A stretch of 64,000 nucleotides of DNA from Phycomyces nitens (Eukaryota; Mucoromycota; Mucoromycetes; Mucorales; Phycomycetaceae): NCBI GenBank assembly GCA_022702545.1, contig JAHRBC010000001.1:2356001-2420000 (forward strand). Direction: 5' to 3'. Position 1 is the first letter of the stretch, and each line of letters begins with the position of its first letter. This document shows, in pieces, positions 11,296-22,808 of this stretch. The position numbers were made by a program, and so were the translations under genes. The notes under the pieces are model-generated. The model saw only the letters and a list, made by a program, of their open reading frames with translations. It was not told the DNA's origin and made no database searches.

Positions 11296-12626
11296 TCAGA
11301 CCTCAAATTCACCTTCAGAAGAATCATTCTCATCATCATCATCATCGTCATCACCATTTTCTTCTTCTTCTTCTTCCTCTGATAATTCATCGTCACTCTC
11401 TCGAAGTGCCGTCAATCTTTCGGCATTCAAGGGTGTCTCGACAAGAATATAAGGTGCCAGACCAAAAGAGAATGCTAGATCACCCAGCCCAAGTGATTGT
11501 TTAGGAGTGTCTGGTTCATTTTGTGTAGAGTCTGATTGAGGCGGGGATTTTGATTGTGAAGACATACAGACACCGATGGGACGATTGATGCGTCTCTTGG
11601 TGATTGTACTAAAGATGATTGATTTGATATAGCTCTGTAATAGACATACAATCAACAACCAATCAATACGGTCGGTCAACCATTTACCTCTGTGGCAAAT
11701 AGCATGGCATGAACAGCGTCCTCAGCCACACCTCCCAATAATCCGTGCTCCAGGGCCGTGCTTGTCATGCGGGAATGCAAAGCCTGGGCACTAGGAAGCT
11801 CCTTTAGATCACCGCACAAGGGAGCCAGTAGACCACGGGCATAGTCTGCATTGAAGCCTAAACATAGTATTAGATAAAGAGTGGTAACATTGTATGGTTG
11901 GACTTGCTTGGTGGTAGATGGTCCAAGGAAGGCATGGGAGGGCCTTGGCTGACACGAGGACCCAGGAGGGTGTTTACAAAAGGGTTTAGTTTGTCCTTTC
12001 CAGCCTATTTGAACAGATTAATTGCCAGAGAATAATAATAATAATAATAACAGCAGCAGCAGCAGCAGCAGGCCTGATTACCTTTAGGAGCGACTTTAGC
12101 CGGTCTCGATCTGCCTTTGAGAGACCCATCACATCGGCCTTTAGCTTTTGTTTGCGAGGGTCTTGATCTAAATCCTGATCCAGTCCACCTTCCTTGCCCC
12201 TTTTTCGCTTGGCCCAACCCACCGCACGGTCTCTGGAGGGTGGAGGCACAGCAGTCTGGGCATTGTGGATAGTGCTGAGGATAAATGCGTTGTGAAGGTG
12301 TGCTATGGACAAATAAGTAAGTGTATTTGAGGGAGGAGGAGGAGGAGGGGATAGGGCATACCATGGGAGCGGCTCAGGTACAGGTTGGCATAGAAATCGA
12401 ATTCTTGACGGTTTAGTTTCCCAATTACAAAATCACGAAGAGCATCCCAGTACAGCGGTCCATTTTCACCCAAGGCATCAGCCAAGAGTTGTTTGAGGGC
12501 AATTACATCCTGTCTTCCGTTGGAAATTGCTTGTGAAAAGTGGCCTTGGGAATGATTATTCGTGTCATGGGAATTTTGTTTTGGGGATGGTGTGATGAGG
12601 ATCGGTGCGGCCATTGTAACGGTCAT
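11296..12626 (-). CDS. SAGA complex subunit Ada1/TADA1 (Hfi1)
   Basis: Five exons (12626-12362, 12302-12082, 12004-11908, 11857-11688, 11634-11296) give 363 residues. ATG 12626 is the first in-frame start; a second ATG lies four codons later. The SAGA-Tad1 region starts near residue 25 with A-L-K-Q-L-L-A-D-A-L-G, then Y-W-D-A-L-R-D-F and K-L-N-R-Q-E-F-D. The histone-fold-type part lies near residue 195 (F-N-A-D-Y-A-R-G-L-L-A-P-L) and continues into L-E-H-G-L-L-G-G-V-A-E-D-A-V. Ada1 is a core scaffold of the SAGA co-activator, pairing with Taf12. Intron 3 is GC-AG (GCAAGT donor). Intron 2 carries (CTG)n and (ATT)n runs. The C-terminus is an acidic tail of mixed Glu/Asp, unusual for the family but simple in sequence. 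Confidence 0.88.
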
Positions 12627-13396
12627 TAAGCAGGGAGAATGATGAAATGAAGGCAAAAATGATTGAAATTGTTTAATGATAATGTATATAATGTATTGAT
12701 ATTATTATACAGTGTGTGTATGTGTATATATATATATTATATATATACACACTTTAAGCAAGAGTCGCCTTTGAAACTCCATAAATATAACCAACGGTGG
12801 TCACAGATATTTTTGAATGTGAAATTGAAACATAGCTTATACAATTGTATTTATATACACAATATTTCAATACCTCCTTTTATTGTCATTACCATCTTAC
12901 TCCCTAAAACAAATATTATAATAAATGGATATACATGCTTTCTAAAAAGTGTCTCTAGACAATCGCTCGATAGTTAATATCAATCATCAAAAAAGTAAAT
13001 AGACGATTAAATATTGCAGTGGCTTATCTTTGTCGATATTTTTGATTGCCTAATTATTATCGACAATTGCTTTTTGTCCCATCCACTCGTCACAATTGAA
13101 TAGAATATAACATTGTTATTCAATCACAATTCGATGTTTCTCTTTTTGAAATAACATTTCCCATTATAATTATTATCACAGTCTATTTTAGAGACATCTT
13201 TGAAGATTCTTATTAGTAAAGGTGAGCATAGGGTTTAAGACTTGGTCTATTCGAACCATTTGTGTGTGCCTATATATATATATAAATATATATATATCAA
13301 AACAAAACAACAACAACAAAAAAAAACGAGTTGAGGCGGGCAGGTGGTGGTTTGTCTTTTTACTATTATCTTAACAATCTCCAAAGAACCTTTACC
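12627..13396. other. Divergent promoter region between TADA1 and HSF genes
   Basis: This is the shared upstream region of two divergently transcribed genes. It is AT-rich, with TATATA runs near 12727-12745 and 13272-13297 and an A/C-rich leader just before the HSF start. No gene is seen. Confidence 0.5.
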
Positions 13397-15698
13397 ATGG
13401 CACATTCCACAAAAAAGTCAAACAAGACCAAGCCAACAACCAGCAGCAGCAGCAGCAACAGCAACAGTAACAACAACAGCAGAAAACGATCCAATTCATC
13501 TTCGCCATCCTCCTCTCAATCACCCTCGACAAGTCAATACAGTCAATCTACACCGCCCACCTTTCCATCCTTGAATGATGAACCAGCCAGCAAGAGACAA
13601 AACACGGGACAGACGAGTGATTATGATGATAGATCATCCAGATCAACCAGTCAATCTACCCCACGTAGTCGCATCTCAGTCCAACGCTCAGTTCCGGCCT
13701 TTTTGAATAAGCTGTACAAGTACGTTTTGGGACGCAGATTTAGATGGAATAGCAACGACGCAGGCTTTATTTGCCAGACAAATTAAGATTGATTTACCCC
13801 TCTTTTGTGCGTGTAGTATGGTTGAAGACGAGGCGACAAACGACCTTATCCGATGGTCTGTTGATGGAGCCTCGTTTACAGGTGAAAAAGCTAGTATATC
13901 ATTTTATTGGTAGAGACGATTAGGCTAGATATCTAACTAGATATATAATACTCTTGCAACCCCCCCTCTAGTCGAACAGCATGAAGAGTTCGCAAAGTCT
14001 GTCCTGCCCCGTTTCTACAAGCACAATACGTTTGCCTCATTTGTTCGCCAGTTGAACATGTACGATTTCCACAAGGTACCTCATCCACAACAAGGCATTC
14101 TTCTAGCAGAAAACGACCGAGAACTGTGGGAATTCAGCAATCCTCACTTTCAACGTGGCAGGCCGAACCTCCTTGTGCGGGTCACACGAAAGCGTAACCG
14201 GGATCGTGAGCGTAACCGCGACCGTGACACAGCAGAAGCAGAACAGGTCAACCTTGCCAGTCTTGTCAAGGACATTACTGCGATCCGGAAGCACCAGACG
14301 ACAATCAGTTCCGAATTGCACGACCTTCACCGAGACAATGAGATCCTGTGGCAGGAAACGCTATCTGCACGCGAAAAGCACCAGCGACACCAAGATGTGA
14401 TCCAAAAAATCCTCCAGTTCCTAACCACTGCCTTCAACAGTGAACAGGCCCCGATTGATATGAGTAAGCATGCTCAATTTATGTTGGGAGAACACAACGA
14501 ATACATTAGAGTCCCCCAAAACAAACCCCTCGTTCAAAATATGGTTCCAATTGAATCGGTTAGGAGTGAAAGAGTGGTTGAAGGGTATTCAGGTATGCCT
14601 AAGGTGTTTTCTTTTCAACTTCTCTTTCAACGTCTTTAAACAGAGTGCTAATCGAAGGCCGATCTGTAGGAGAACACAATACACATCAACAAGCCAAGGG
14701 GTTGATTAAAGAGGCGGCATCGCTTGCTGGCATGGTCTTTGAGAGTACGCTTGGCGTGCAGTCCCAGACGGGTAAGTATCCCAACAATGGACATCCGGTC
14801 GACCTTCATGGCATGGTGAACCGTCTATACTCAAAACTCAATCCTACGCCTTCACCACAAACGACATTAGCAGAATCCCCGGCCTATAATCCACCAGAGG
14901 CCTTTGGACAACCCATCCCAGCCGACCTGGGGGCATTTTCAGAGACCCTCAACACGGCCACCCGATCCGCCCAGGCCATTTCACAGGACATTGATGACCT
15001 CCAGCTAAACATTGAGGCACTGGCGGCCGACATTGGCATTGATGCCAGCCACTTCCAGGACCTAGGCACACAGATGGACATGGATCAGTTTACAGATGAC
15101 TATAGCGAGATGATTACATCTGCCAGTCGCCGGGACCGGATTGATCTGTATGAGCTAGCCGGTGGATCGTTTGTCAAGAGCTCCTTTGACCAAGTGAGTT
15201 CACAAAGAGGCAAGATCCAAACCCATCCGAATGGAGACCATCAACAGCTCCAGGTACAAATGGGCCAGGAGATGCACCATGGACAGGTATGAGACATGAA
15301 ATATGAGATCAAATGATAGATGGACAAGAGCTCAATAAAGACACACACACACATAATATATATATATATATACATATATATACATATATATAAATATATC
15401 TAGGCCCATCACCTGCAGGCCAAGCTGGAGATGCAACAAGGTACAAAAGATCATAACATGTTTAAAGCCTAAACGTCTCTTAGGCCAGCATTATTCTCAG
15501 CCTGAGCCGCCAATCTCGTCTCTATTCCACCAGCTGCTGAAATCAATGGGATCTGGCGAGACTGCCGAGAGACTGGCTGATCCACTCTGCCAGCCCACCC
15601 AGCAGCAACACGTCAGACCAGCAGAAGATAATTATCCCTTTTATCCCATTCCTCACATTGGAGGCTATGGAGTGCAGAATCCCAAAGACAATAAATGA
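13397..15698 (+). CDS. Heat shock factor-type transcription factor
   Basis: Six exons (13397-13719, 13817-13881, 13972-14592, 14646-15286, 15404-15440, 15484-15698) give 633 residues. A Ser/Asn/Gln-rich N-terminus precedes the HSF DNA-binding domain at about 100-205, starting V-P-A-F-L-N-K-L-Y. Its recognition helix reads F-A-S-F-V-R-Q-L-N-M-Y-D-F-H-K-V (150-165). An Arg/Asp-rich linker (R-N-R-D-R-E-R) follows, then a heptad-rich trimerisation coiled coil at about 225-300. The Gln/Pro-rich C-terminal half is presumably the activation region. HSFs bind inverted nGAAn repeats as trimers in the nucleus. Intron 3 uses the second of two close AG acceptors (14645); the first would create an immediate stop. 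The next gene, glutamate synthase, is co-oriented, but nothing links the two. Confidence 0.9.
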
Positions 15699-16460
15699 AT
15701 GAATAACTGAATATATAAATGAATAAAAATGTGAAGATTATATAATTTATTTATATTACGAGATGTCTATTAAATCATAGATAGATTATTATTATTATTA
15801 TTATCGGTGGCCAACGGGATGAGAATACAATTGTCTACCAAACAGCCATCCTATTTATTTCTCCGTAGTTGTCCGAAACCAACAAGATAAGCTATAAACA
15901 GGAAATCCTCTGGTTGAGAGATGGCTGGCAGGCATCTGATTGGCTCTGGTCATCTTGGCCATCTTATTGATATCCCGACCAGCATCTTATCGCTGGGCCA
16001 TTCTTATCAGTCTCCATCAAACTATTCATTTTGACCAACTTTGGCTGCAAACAATGCAGATTTCTGTCCGGAAACCAGATATCACAATAGGCACCACAGA
16101 TGCTGGTCCTTTGGAAACATTGGTCTGGTTTAATGACTCTATATTCTTTATTGAACATCAAAAGCACTTCTTTACCAAAATGACATGTGACCATTAGATC
16201 AAACGGCATGAGAGTCACTGTGCTACCATCTCAACTTCATTGGTTCCTGGTGTTCCCAAGATAAGCAATGCCTCTAATTTTTTTTAAATTATTATTCTAA
16301 AATATATTTATATAGGTTTGTCCATTCTTTATATAAACACCCAAGCTCCATTTTTTTCCCTCTTGCCGCCCTCCACTCGCTGACCATATAACCCCCACCC
16401 CCTCCTCCTCCTCCCTCATATATATAAAACACTTATACATACTTCCTTACACTGTACATA
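15699..16460 (+). promoter_or_regulatory. Upstream region of glutamate synthase
   Basis: Past the HSF stop there is an AT-rich stretch with (ATT)n at 15787-15804. Then a C/T-rich block at about 16355-16412, with several CTCCT units, directly precedes TATATATAAAA at 16418-16428 and the ATG at 16461. Pyrimidine-rich leaders are typical of highly expressed fungal housekeeping genes, but assigning promoter elements here is inference. The frames at 15940-16218 on both strands overlap each other and look like chance. Confidence 0.35.
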
Positions 16461-19400
16461 ATGTCATCCACTAATAACAACAATTCTTGGGCGGGTGCCA
16501 TTCCGGCTGCCCAGGGACTTTATAACCCCGAGTTTGAAAAGGATGCCTGTGGCGTTGGCTTCATGGTCCACGTCAAGGGTGTCCGATCCCACAAGATCCT
16601 TAGCGATGCCAGCAGCATTCTCTGCAACATGACCCATAGAGGTGCAAGTGGTGCTGATATCCGCGATGGTGACGGTGCAGGTGTCATGACTGGCATTCCC
16701 CATCAATTCTTCGTCAACGAGACCCAAAGAGAACTCGGAATATCCTTGCCTCAGGAAGGACAGTATGCAGTTGGTAATTTGTTTATGAAGGGCGATGAGG
16801 ACTCTGTTCAGGAGTCCAAGACTGTATTTGAGACGCTGGCTTCGTCCCTCAACCTTCACGTTCTCGGCTGGCGTTCGGTTCCCCGCGACTCGTCCATCAT
16901 CGGCCCTGCTGCAAAGTCCAAGGAGCCCGCGATTGTCCAGCCCTTTGTTGTTCTTGCCGACCAGTCAGAATTTGACGAGCAACGTTTCGAACGCCAGCTC
17001 TATGTCCTTCGCAAGCACGCAACCCACACCCTCACAATGAAGAAGTGGTTCTATGTCTGCTCGCTTTCCAACAAGAACATTGTCTACAAGGGCCAGCTTA
17101 CTCCCAAGCAGGTTTACCAGTACTTCCACGATCTCAACAACGTTCAGTACACCACCCACTTTGCTCTTGTTCACTCTCGTTTCTCCACAAACACCTTTCC
17201 CTCTTGGGATCGTGCCCAGCCCATGCGTTGGTGTGCTCACAATGGTAATTGCTTTTTAAATCTTTATTCAATTTCTATGAGTTATTATTAACTTTTTTTT
17301 ATTGCAGGTGAAATCAATACTCTTCGTGGAAACAAGAACTGGATGCGTTCCCGTGAAGGTGTCATGGCCTCTGACAAGTTTGGTTCTGAACTTGAGCTTC
17401 TCTACCCCATTATTGAAGAAGGCGGCTCTGACTCGGCTGCTTTCGACAATGTCCTCGAGTTGCTCGTCATCAATGGCGTCGTTTCTCTTCCCGAGGCTGT
17501 TATGATGATGATTCCCGAGGCCTGGCAGAACAATGACGCCATGAGCCCAGACATGAAGGCTTTCTACCGTTGGGCTGCCTCTCTTATGGAGCCCTGGGAT
17601 GGTCCTGCTCTCTTCACCTTCTCTGACGGTCGTTACTGTGGTGCCTCTTTGGATCGCAACGGTCTTCGTCCCTGTCGCTACTACTTGACCACAGATGACA
17701 TCATGATCTGTGCCTCAGAGGTCGGAACTGTGTATGTCGACCCTGAAACCATTGTCCAAAAGGGTCGTCTCCAGCCTGGTCGCATGCTTCTCGTCGATAC
17801 CGTCGAGGGTGTGATCGTCGATGACAAGGAGCTCAAGCAAAAGACCGCCGCCAAGTTCAGCTTCAACGAGTGGGTCAAGAGCCAGCAGATCACCTTGTCT
17901 GCCATTGTCGACAAGACCCGTGAAGAGGCCGAGTTCGAGGTCGAATTGGATGACTACTCTGTCCAGACCGACCCCCGTCTCAAGGCATTCGGCTACACTC
18001 TCGAACAGCTCAATTTGCTCATGATCCCCATGGCCAGCACCGGAAAGGAAGCCTTGGGCTCCATGGGTAACGACACTGCTCTTGCCTGTTTGTCCGAGCA
18101 GCCCCGTCAGATCTATGAGTACTTCCGTGAGTTGTTTGCCCAGGTCACCAACCCTCCCATTGATCCTATTCGTGAGGAGATTGTCATGTCCTTGGAGTGC
18201 TATGTTGGTCCCGAAGGTAACATTCTTGAAATCGACGAGTCCCAATGCAACCGACTCGCCCTGCCCTCTCCTGTACTTTCAATGGAAGAACTTTCTGCCA
18301 TCAAGTCCATGGAGAACTTTTATCCCTCTTGGAAGGTCGCCACCATTGACATCACTTTTGCCAAGGAGACCGGTATCCAGGGCTACGTAGATGCCATTGA
18401 GCGTGTCTGCGCAGAGGTTACCCAGGCCATCGAGGACAACTACAAGATTGTCGTTCTGTCTGACCGTGCCGTGTCCAGCGACCGTGTCGCAATCTCTTCT
18501 CTTATTGCTGCCGGTGGTGTCCATCACCATCTCGTCCGTCACAAGCAGCGTTCCAAGATCGCCCTCATGGTCGAGACTGCCGAGGCCAGAGAAGTCCACC
18601 ACTTTTGTGTTCTCTTGGGTTATGGTGTAGATGCCATCTGCCCTTACCTTTCCATGGAGGCCATGATGAAGCTCTGCCGCGAGGGTGCTGTTCACGAAGG
18701 CTTGACTCCCTTGAAGCTTATCTACAACTTCAAAAAGGGTATTGATAATGGTATCAAGAAGGTTATGTCCAAGATGGGTATCTCTACCCTGGCTTCCTAC
18801 AAGGGTGCCCAGATCTTTGAGGCTCTTGGTGTCGATGATACTGTTATTTCCCGCTGTTTCACCGGTACCGCATCCCGCATCAAGGGTGTCACATTTGACA
18901 TCTTTGCCCTCGATGCCTTGACCCTGCACGAGAGCGGTTACCCTTCGCGCAACATTGTCCAACCTGTCGCTCTTCCAGAATCTGGTGAGTACCACTGGCG
19001 TGATGGTGGCGAGGCACACATTGCCGATCCTACTGGCATTGCAAACCTCCAGGACGCCGTTCGTGAGAAGAACCAGTCATCCTATGACGCATATACCCGC
19101 AACGCCTATGAAGCCATCAAGAAGTGTACCCTTCGTGGTATGCTTGACTTTGACTATGAAAAGGCCAAGCCTATTCCAATTGAGCAAGTCGAGGCCTGGG
19201 ATTCCATTGTCAAGCGCTTCGTTACTGGTGCCATGTCCTATGGTTCTATTTCTATGGAGGCCCATTCTTCTCTCGCCATTGCCATGAACAAGCTCGGTGG
19301 AAAGTCCAACACTGGTGAGGGTGGTGAGAAGCCTGCTCGTTCTATTCCTCTCGAGAATGGTGACAGCATGCGCTCTGCTATCAAGCAGGTTGCCTCTGGT

Positions 19401-22400
19401 CGTTTCGGTGTCACTTCCTTTTACCTTTCTGATGCTGAAGAGCTCCAGATCAAGATGGCTCAGGGTGCCAAGCCTGGTGAGGGTGGTGAGTTGGCTGGTG
19501 GCAAGGTTTCTGAAGAGATTGCTTCTACCCGCAAGACTACTCCTGGTATCGGTCTTATTTCCCCTCCTCCCCATCACGACATTTACTCCATTGAGGATCT
19601 TAAGCAGCTTATTTATGATCTCAAGTGTGCCAACCCCCGTTCGCGTGTGTCTGTGAAGCTTGTATCCGAAGTTGGTGTTGGTATTGTTGCCTCTGGTGTT
19701 GCAAAGGCCAAGGCCGATCACATCCTCATCTCTGGCCACGATGGTGGAACTGGTGCTTCTCGCTGGACGGGTATCAAGTACGCTGGTCTTCCTTGGGAAC
19801 TTGGTCTTGCAGAGACTCACCAGACCTTGGTTCTCAACGATCTCCGTGGTCGTGTTATTGTCCAGACCGATGGTCAGATCAAGACTGGTCGTGATATTGC
19901 CGTTGCCTGTTTGCTCGGTGCCGAAGAGTGGGGTTTCGCTACCACTCCCCTTATTGCTCTTGGTTGTACCATGATGCGCAAGTGCCATTTGGTAAGTAAT
20001 TGATGATTGTGTTTAAAAGGGTTTATTATTAACATTATATATATAAAACAGAACACTTGCCCTGTTGGTATTGCTACCCAGGATCCCGAGCTCCGCAAGA
20101 AGTTCGAGGGTTCTCCTGAGCATGTTGTCAACTTCTTCTTCTACTTGGCTGAAGAGCTCCGTAGCTACATGGCCAAGCTTGGTTTCCGTTCCATCAATGA
20201 GATGGTTGGTCATGCCGAGTTCCTCAAGGTCAATGACTCTCTCCGTACCTACAAGACTGCCAACCTTGACCTCTCTCCCATCCTGACACCCGCAAGCTCT
20301 CTCCGCCCTGGTGTTGCTAGCCACTGTGTCAGCAAGCAGAAGCACAACCTCCATGTTCGTCTCGACAACTACTTTATTGAAGAGTCCGAGCCTGCTCTCG
20401 CCGACAAGGAAAAGGTTGTCATTGATGCCCAGGTCGTAAACACCGATCGTGCTCTTGGTACCACTCTCTCTTACCACGTCTCCAAGCGTCACGGTGAGAA
20501 CGGTTTGCCTGCCGATACTATCCAGATCAAGTTGACTGGTTCTGCTGGTCAGTCTCTCGGAGCCTTCCTTGCTCCTGGTGTGTCTATTGAACTCGAGGGT
20601 GATGCCAACGATTATGTTGGCAAGGGTTTGTCAGGTGGTAAGCTTGCCATCTTCCCTCCAAAGTGCTCTACCTTCAAGTCCGAGGAGAATATCATTGTCG
20701 GAAACGTCTGTCTCTATGGTGCCACCAGTGGCAAGGCCTTCTTCCGTGGTATTGCTGCCGAACGTTTCTGTGTCCGCAACTCTGGCGCAATTGCCGTGTG
20801 CGAGGGTGTTGGAGATCACGGTTGCGAGTACATGACTGGTGGTCGTGCTGTCATTCTTGGCAAGACTGGTCGTAACTTTGCTGCCGGTATGTCTGGTGGT
20901 ATTGCTTATGTTCTTGATCTCGACGAGACCTTTAAGCCCAAGGTTAACATGGAGATGGTCAACCTTGAGACCGTCAATGATGATGAGCGTGTTGCCGAGT
21001 TGCGCGATCTTATCGAGGACCACTTCCACTACACTGGCTCTCCCTTGGCTGGCCGCATCCTCCAGAACTTTACCGAGTACTTGCCCAAGTTCGTCATGGT
21101 TATGCCCGTTGAGTACGGTGAGCTCTTGATGAAGGCTCGTGCTGCTGCTGCCCAGGCCACTGTTCCAGTTGAAGAAAAGGTCTGTGAACATGAACACAAG
21201 AAGGTCGAGCCTCAGTTGGATGATCTTGAAGACAGTGTCTTGGATGAGGAGGCTATTCTTGCCCGCCGTGCCAAACTTGACAAGATCAAGGGCTTCATGA
21301 AGTACAAGCGCAGAACCGACTCTTACCGCAATGCCAGCAAGCGTACCTCTGACTGGGACGAGATCAACAACCGTCTCACCCGTCCTCAGCTCCATGAGCA
21401 GGCTGCTCGCTGCATGGACTGTGGTGTTCCTTTCTGCCAGTCTGACACTGGTTGCCCCATCGGAAACATCATTCCAAAGTGGAACGAGCTTGTCTACAAG
21501 GACAACTGGAAGGATGCTCTTGACCGTCTTCTCATGACCAACAACTTCCCCGAGTTCACCGGTCGTGTTTGCCCCGCTCCTTGCGAGGGTGCTTGTGTCT
21601 TGGGTATCAACGAGCCTCCTGTTGCTATCAAGAGCATCGAGTGTGCCATTATTGATCGTGGTTTCGATGAGGGATGGCTGGTCCCTACTCCTCCCCTTCA
21701 GCGCACCGGAAAGTCTGTTGCTATCATTGGTTCAGGCCCTGCTGGTCTTGCTGCCGCCGATCAGCTCAACAAGGCTGGCCACACTGTTACTGTCTATGAC
21801 CGTAATGACCGCATGGGTGGTTTGTTGATGTATGGTATTCCCAACATGAAGCTTGACAAGAAGATTGTCCAGCGCCGTGTGGATCTCTTGGCTGCTGAGG
21901 GTATTGTCTTTGTTCCCAACGCAAACATTGGTGTTGATGTCGATTCCAATGCTATCCGTGCCGAAAACGATGCTCTCATTGTTGCTACCGGTGCCACCTG
22001 GCCTCGTGACCTCAAGATTCCCGGCCGTGAGCTCGATGGTGTCCACTTTGCTATGGAGTTCCTCCAGGCCAACACCAAGAGTTTGTTGGATTCCCAGCTC
22101 AAGGATGGTCAGTACTTGTCTGCCAAGGATAAGCACGTTGTTGTCATTGGTGGTGGTGATACTGGTAACGATTGTATCGGTACTTCTGTCCGTCACGGCT
22201 GCAAGTCCGTTGTCAACTTTGAACTTCTTCCCCAGCCTCCCAACACCCGTGCTAGCGACAACCCATGGCCCCAGTATCCTCGTGTCTTCAAGGTCGACTA
22301 TGGCCACTCTGAAGTCAAGGCTCACTTTGGTAACGATCCCCGCGAGTACTGTGTTCTGTCCAAGGAATTCGTCTCTGATGGCGAAGGTGCTATCAAGGGT

Positions 22401-22808
22401 ATCAACACTGTTCGTGTTGAGTGGACCAAGGATGATGCTGGTCGCTGGGCTATGAAGGAAATCGAGGGCTCTGAGCAGTTCTTTGAGGCAGATCTTGTCT
22501 TGTTGTCCATGGGTTTCTTGGGTCCCGAAGAAGCCGTCTGCAAGCAGCTCTCTCTCAAGCAGGATGGTCGCTCCAACATTGAGACCCCCAAGGGCAAGTT
22601 CAGTGTCCCCAATGTCGATGGTGTCTTTGCTGCCGGTGATTGCCGTCGTGGCCAGTCCTTGATCGTACACGGTATTAACGAGGGTCGTCTCTGCGCACGT
22701 GAAGTCGATCAGCACTTGATGGGAAGCACTTATCTTCCTGTGGCCGGTGGTATCAACCAGCGCGCACTCAAGAATGCCGTTGCTTCCGCCATTACTGTCG
22801 AGGCATAA
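16461..22808 (+). CDS. GLT1: NAD(P)H-dependent glutamate synthase, fused alpha-beta (GOGAT)
   Basis: Three exons (16461-17244, 17308-19991, 20052-22808) encode 2,074 residues, the usual size of fungal and plant NADH-GOGAT. It makes two glutamates from glutamine and 2-oxoglutarate. In order: a 29-residue propeptide, then Cys30 as N-terminal nucleophile of the class II amidotransferase domain (D-A-C-G-V-G-F); central domain; FMN/synthase domain; and the [3Fe-4S] cysteines 1148, 1154 and 1159 (Cx5Cx4C). Then come the G-x-G-x-G beta-helix domain, a linker rich in Glu and Lys, and the beta part. The beta part has four-cysteine clusters ([20 protein letters not shown]), an FAD fold ([10 protein letters not shown]) and an NAD(P) fold (G-G-G-D-T-G-N-D). 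Coding DNA is much more GC- and C-ending-codon-rich than its surroundings, which suggests high expression. Intron 2 sits inside the iron-sulfur motif. The 2,074-residue frame is unbroken. Confidence 0.97.

Noticed and set aside
17715..22715. Long antisense frames across glutamate synthase (for example 21732-22715, 19077-19988)
   Set aside because: Shadows caused by the C-ending codon bias of the true gene; composition is not protein-like and they stop at its introns.
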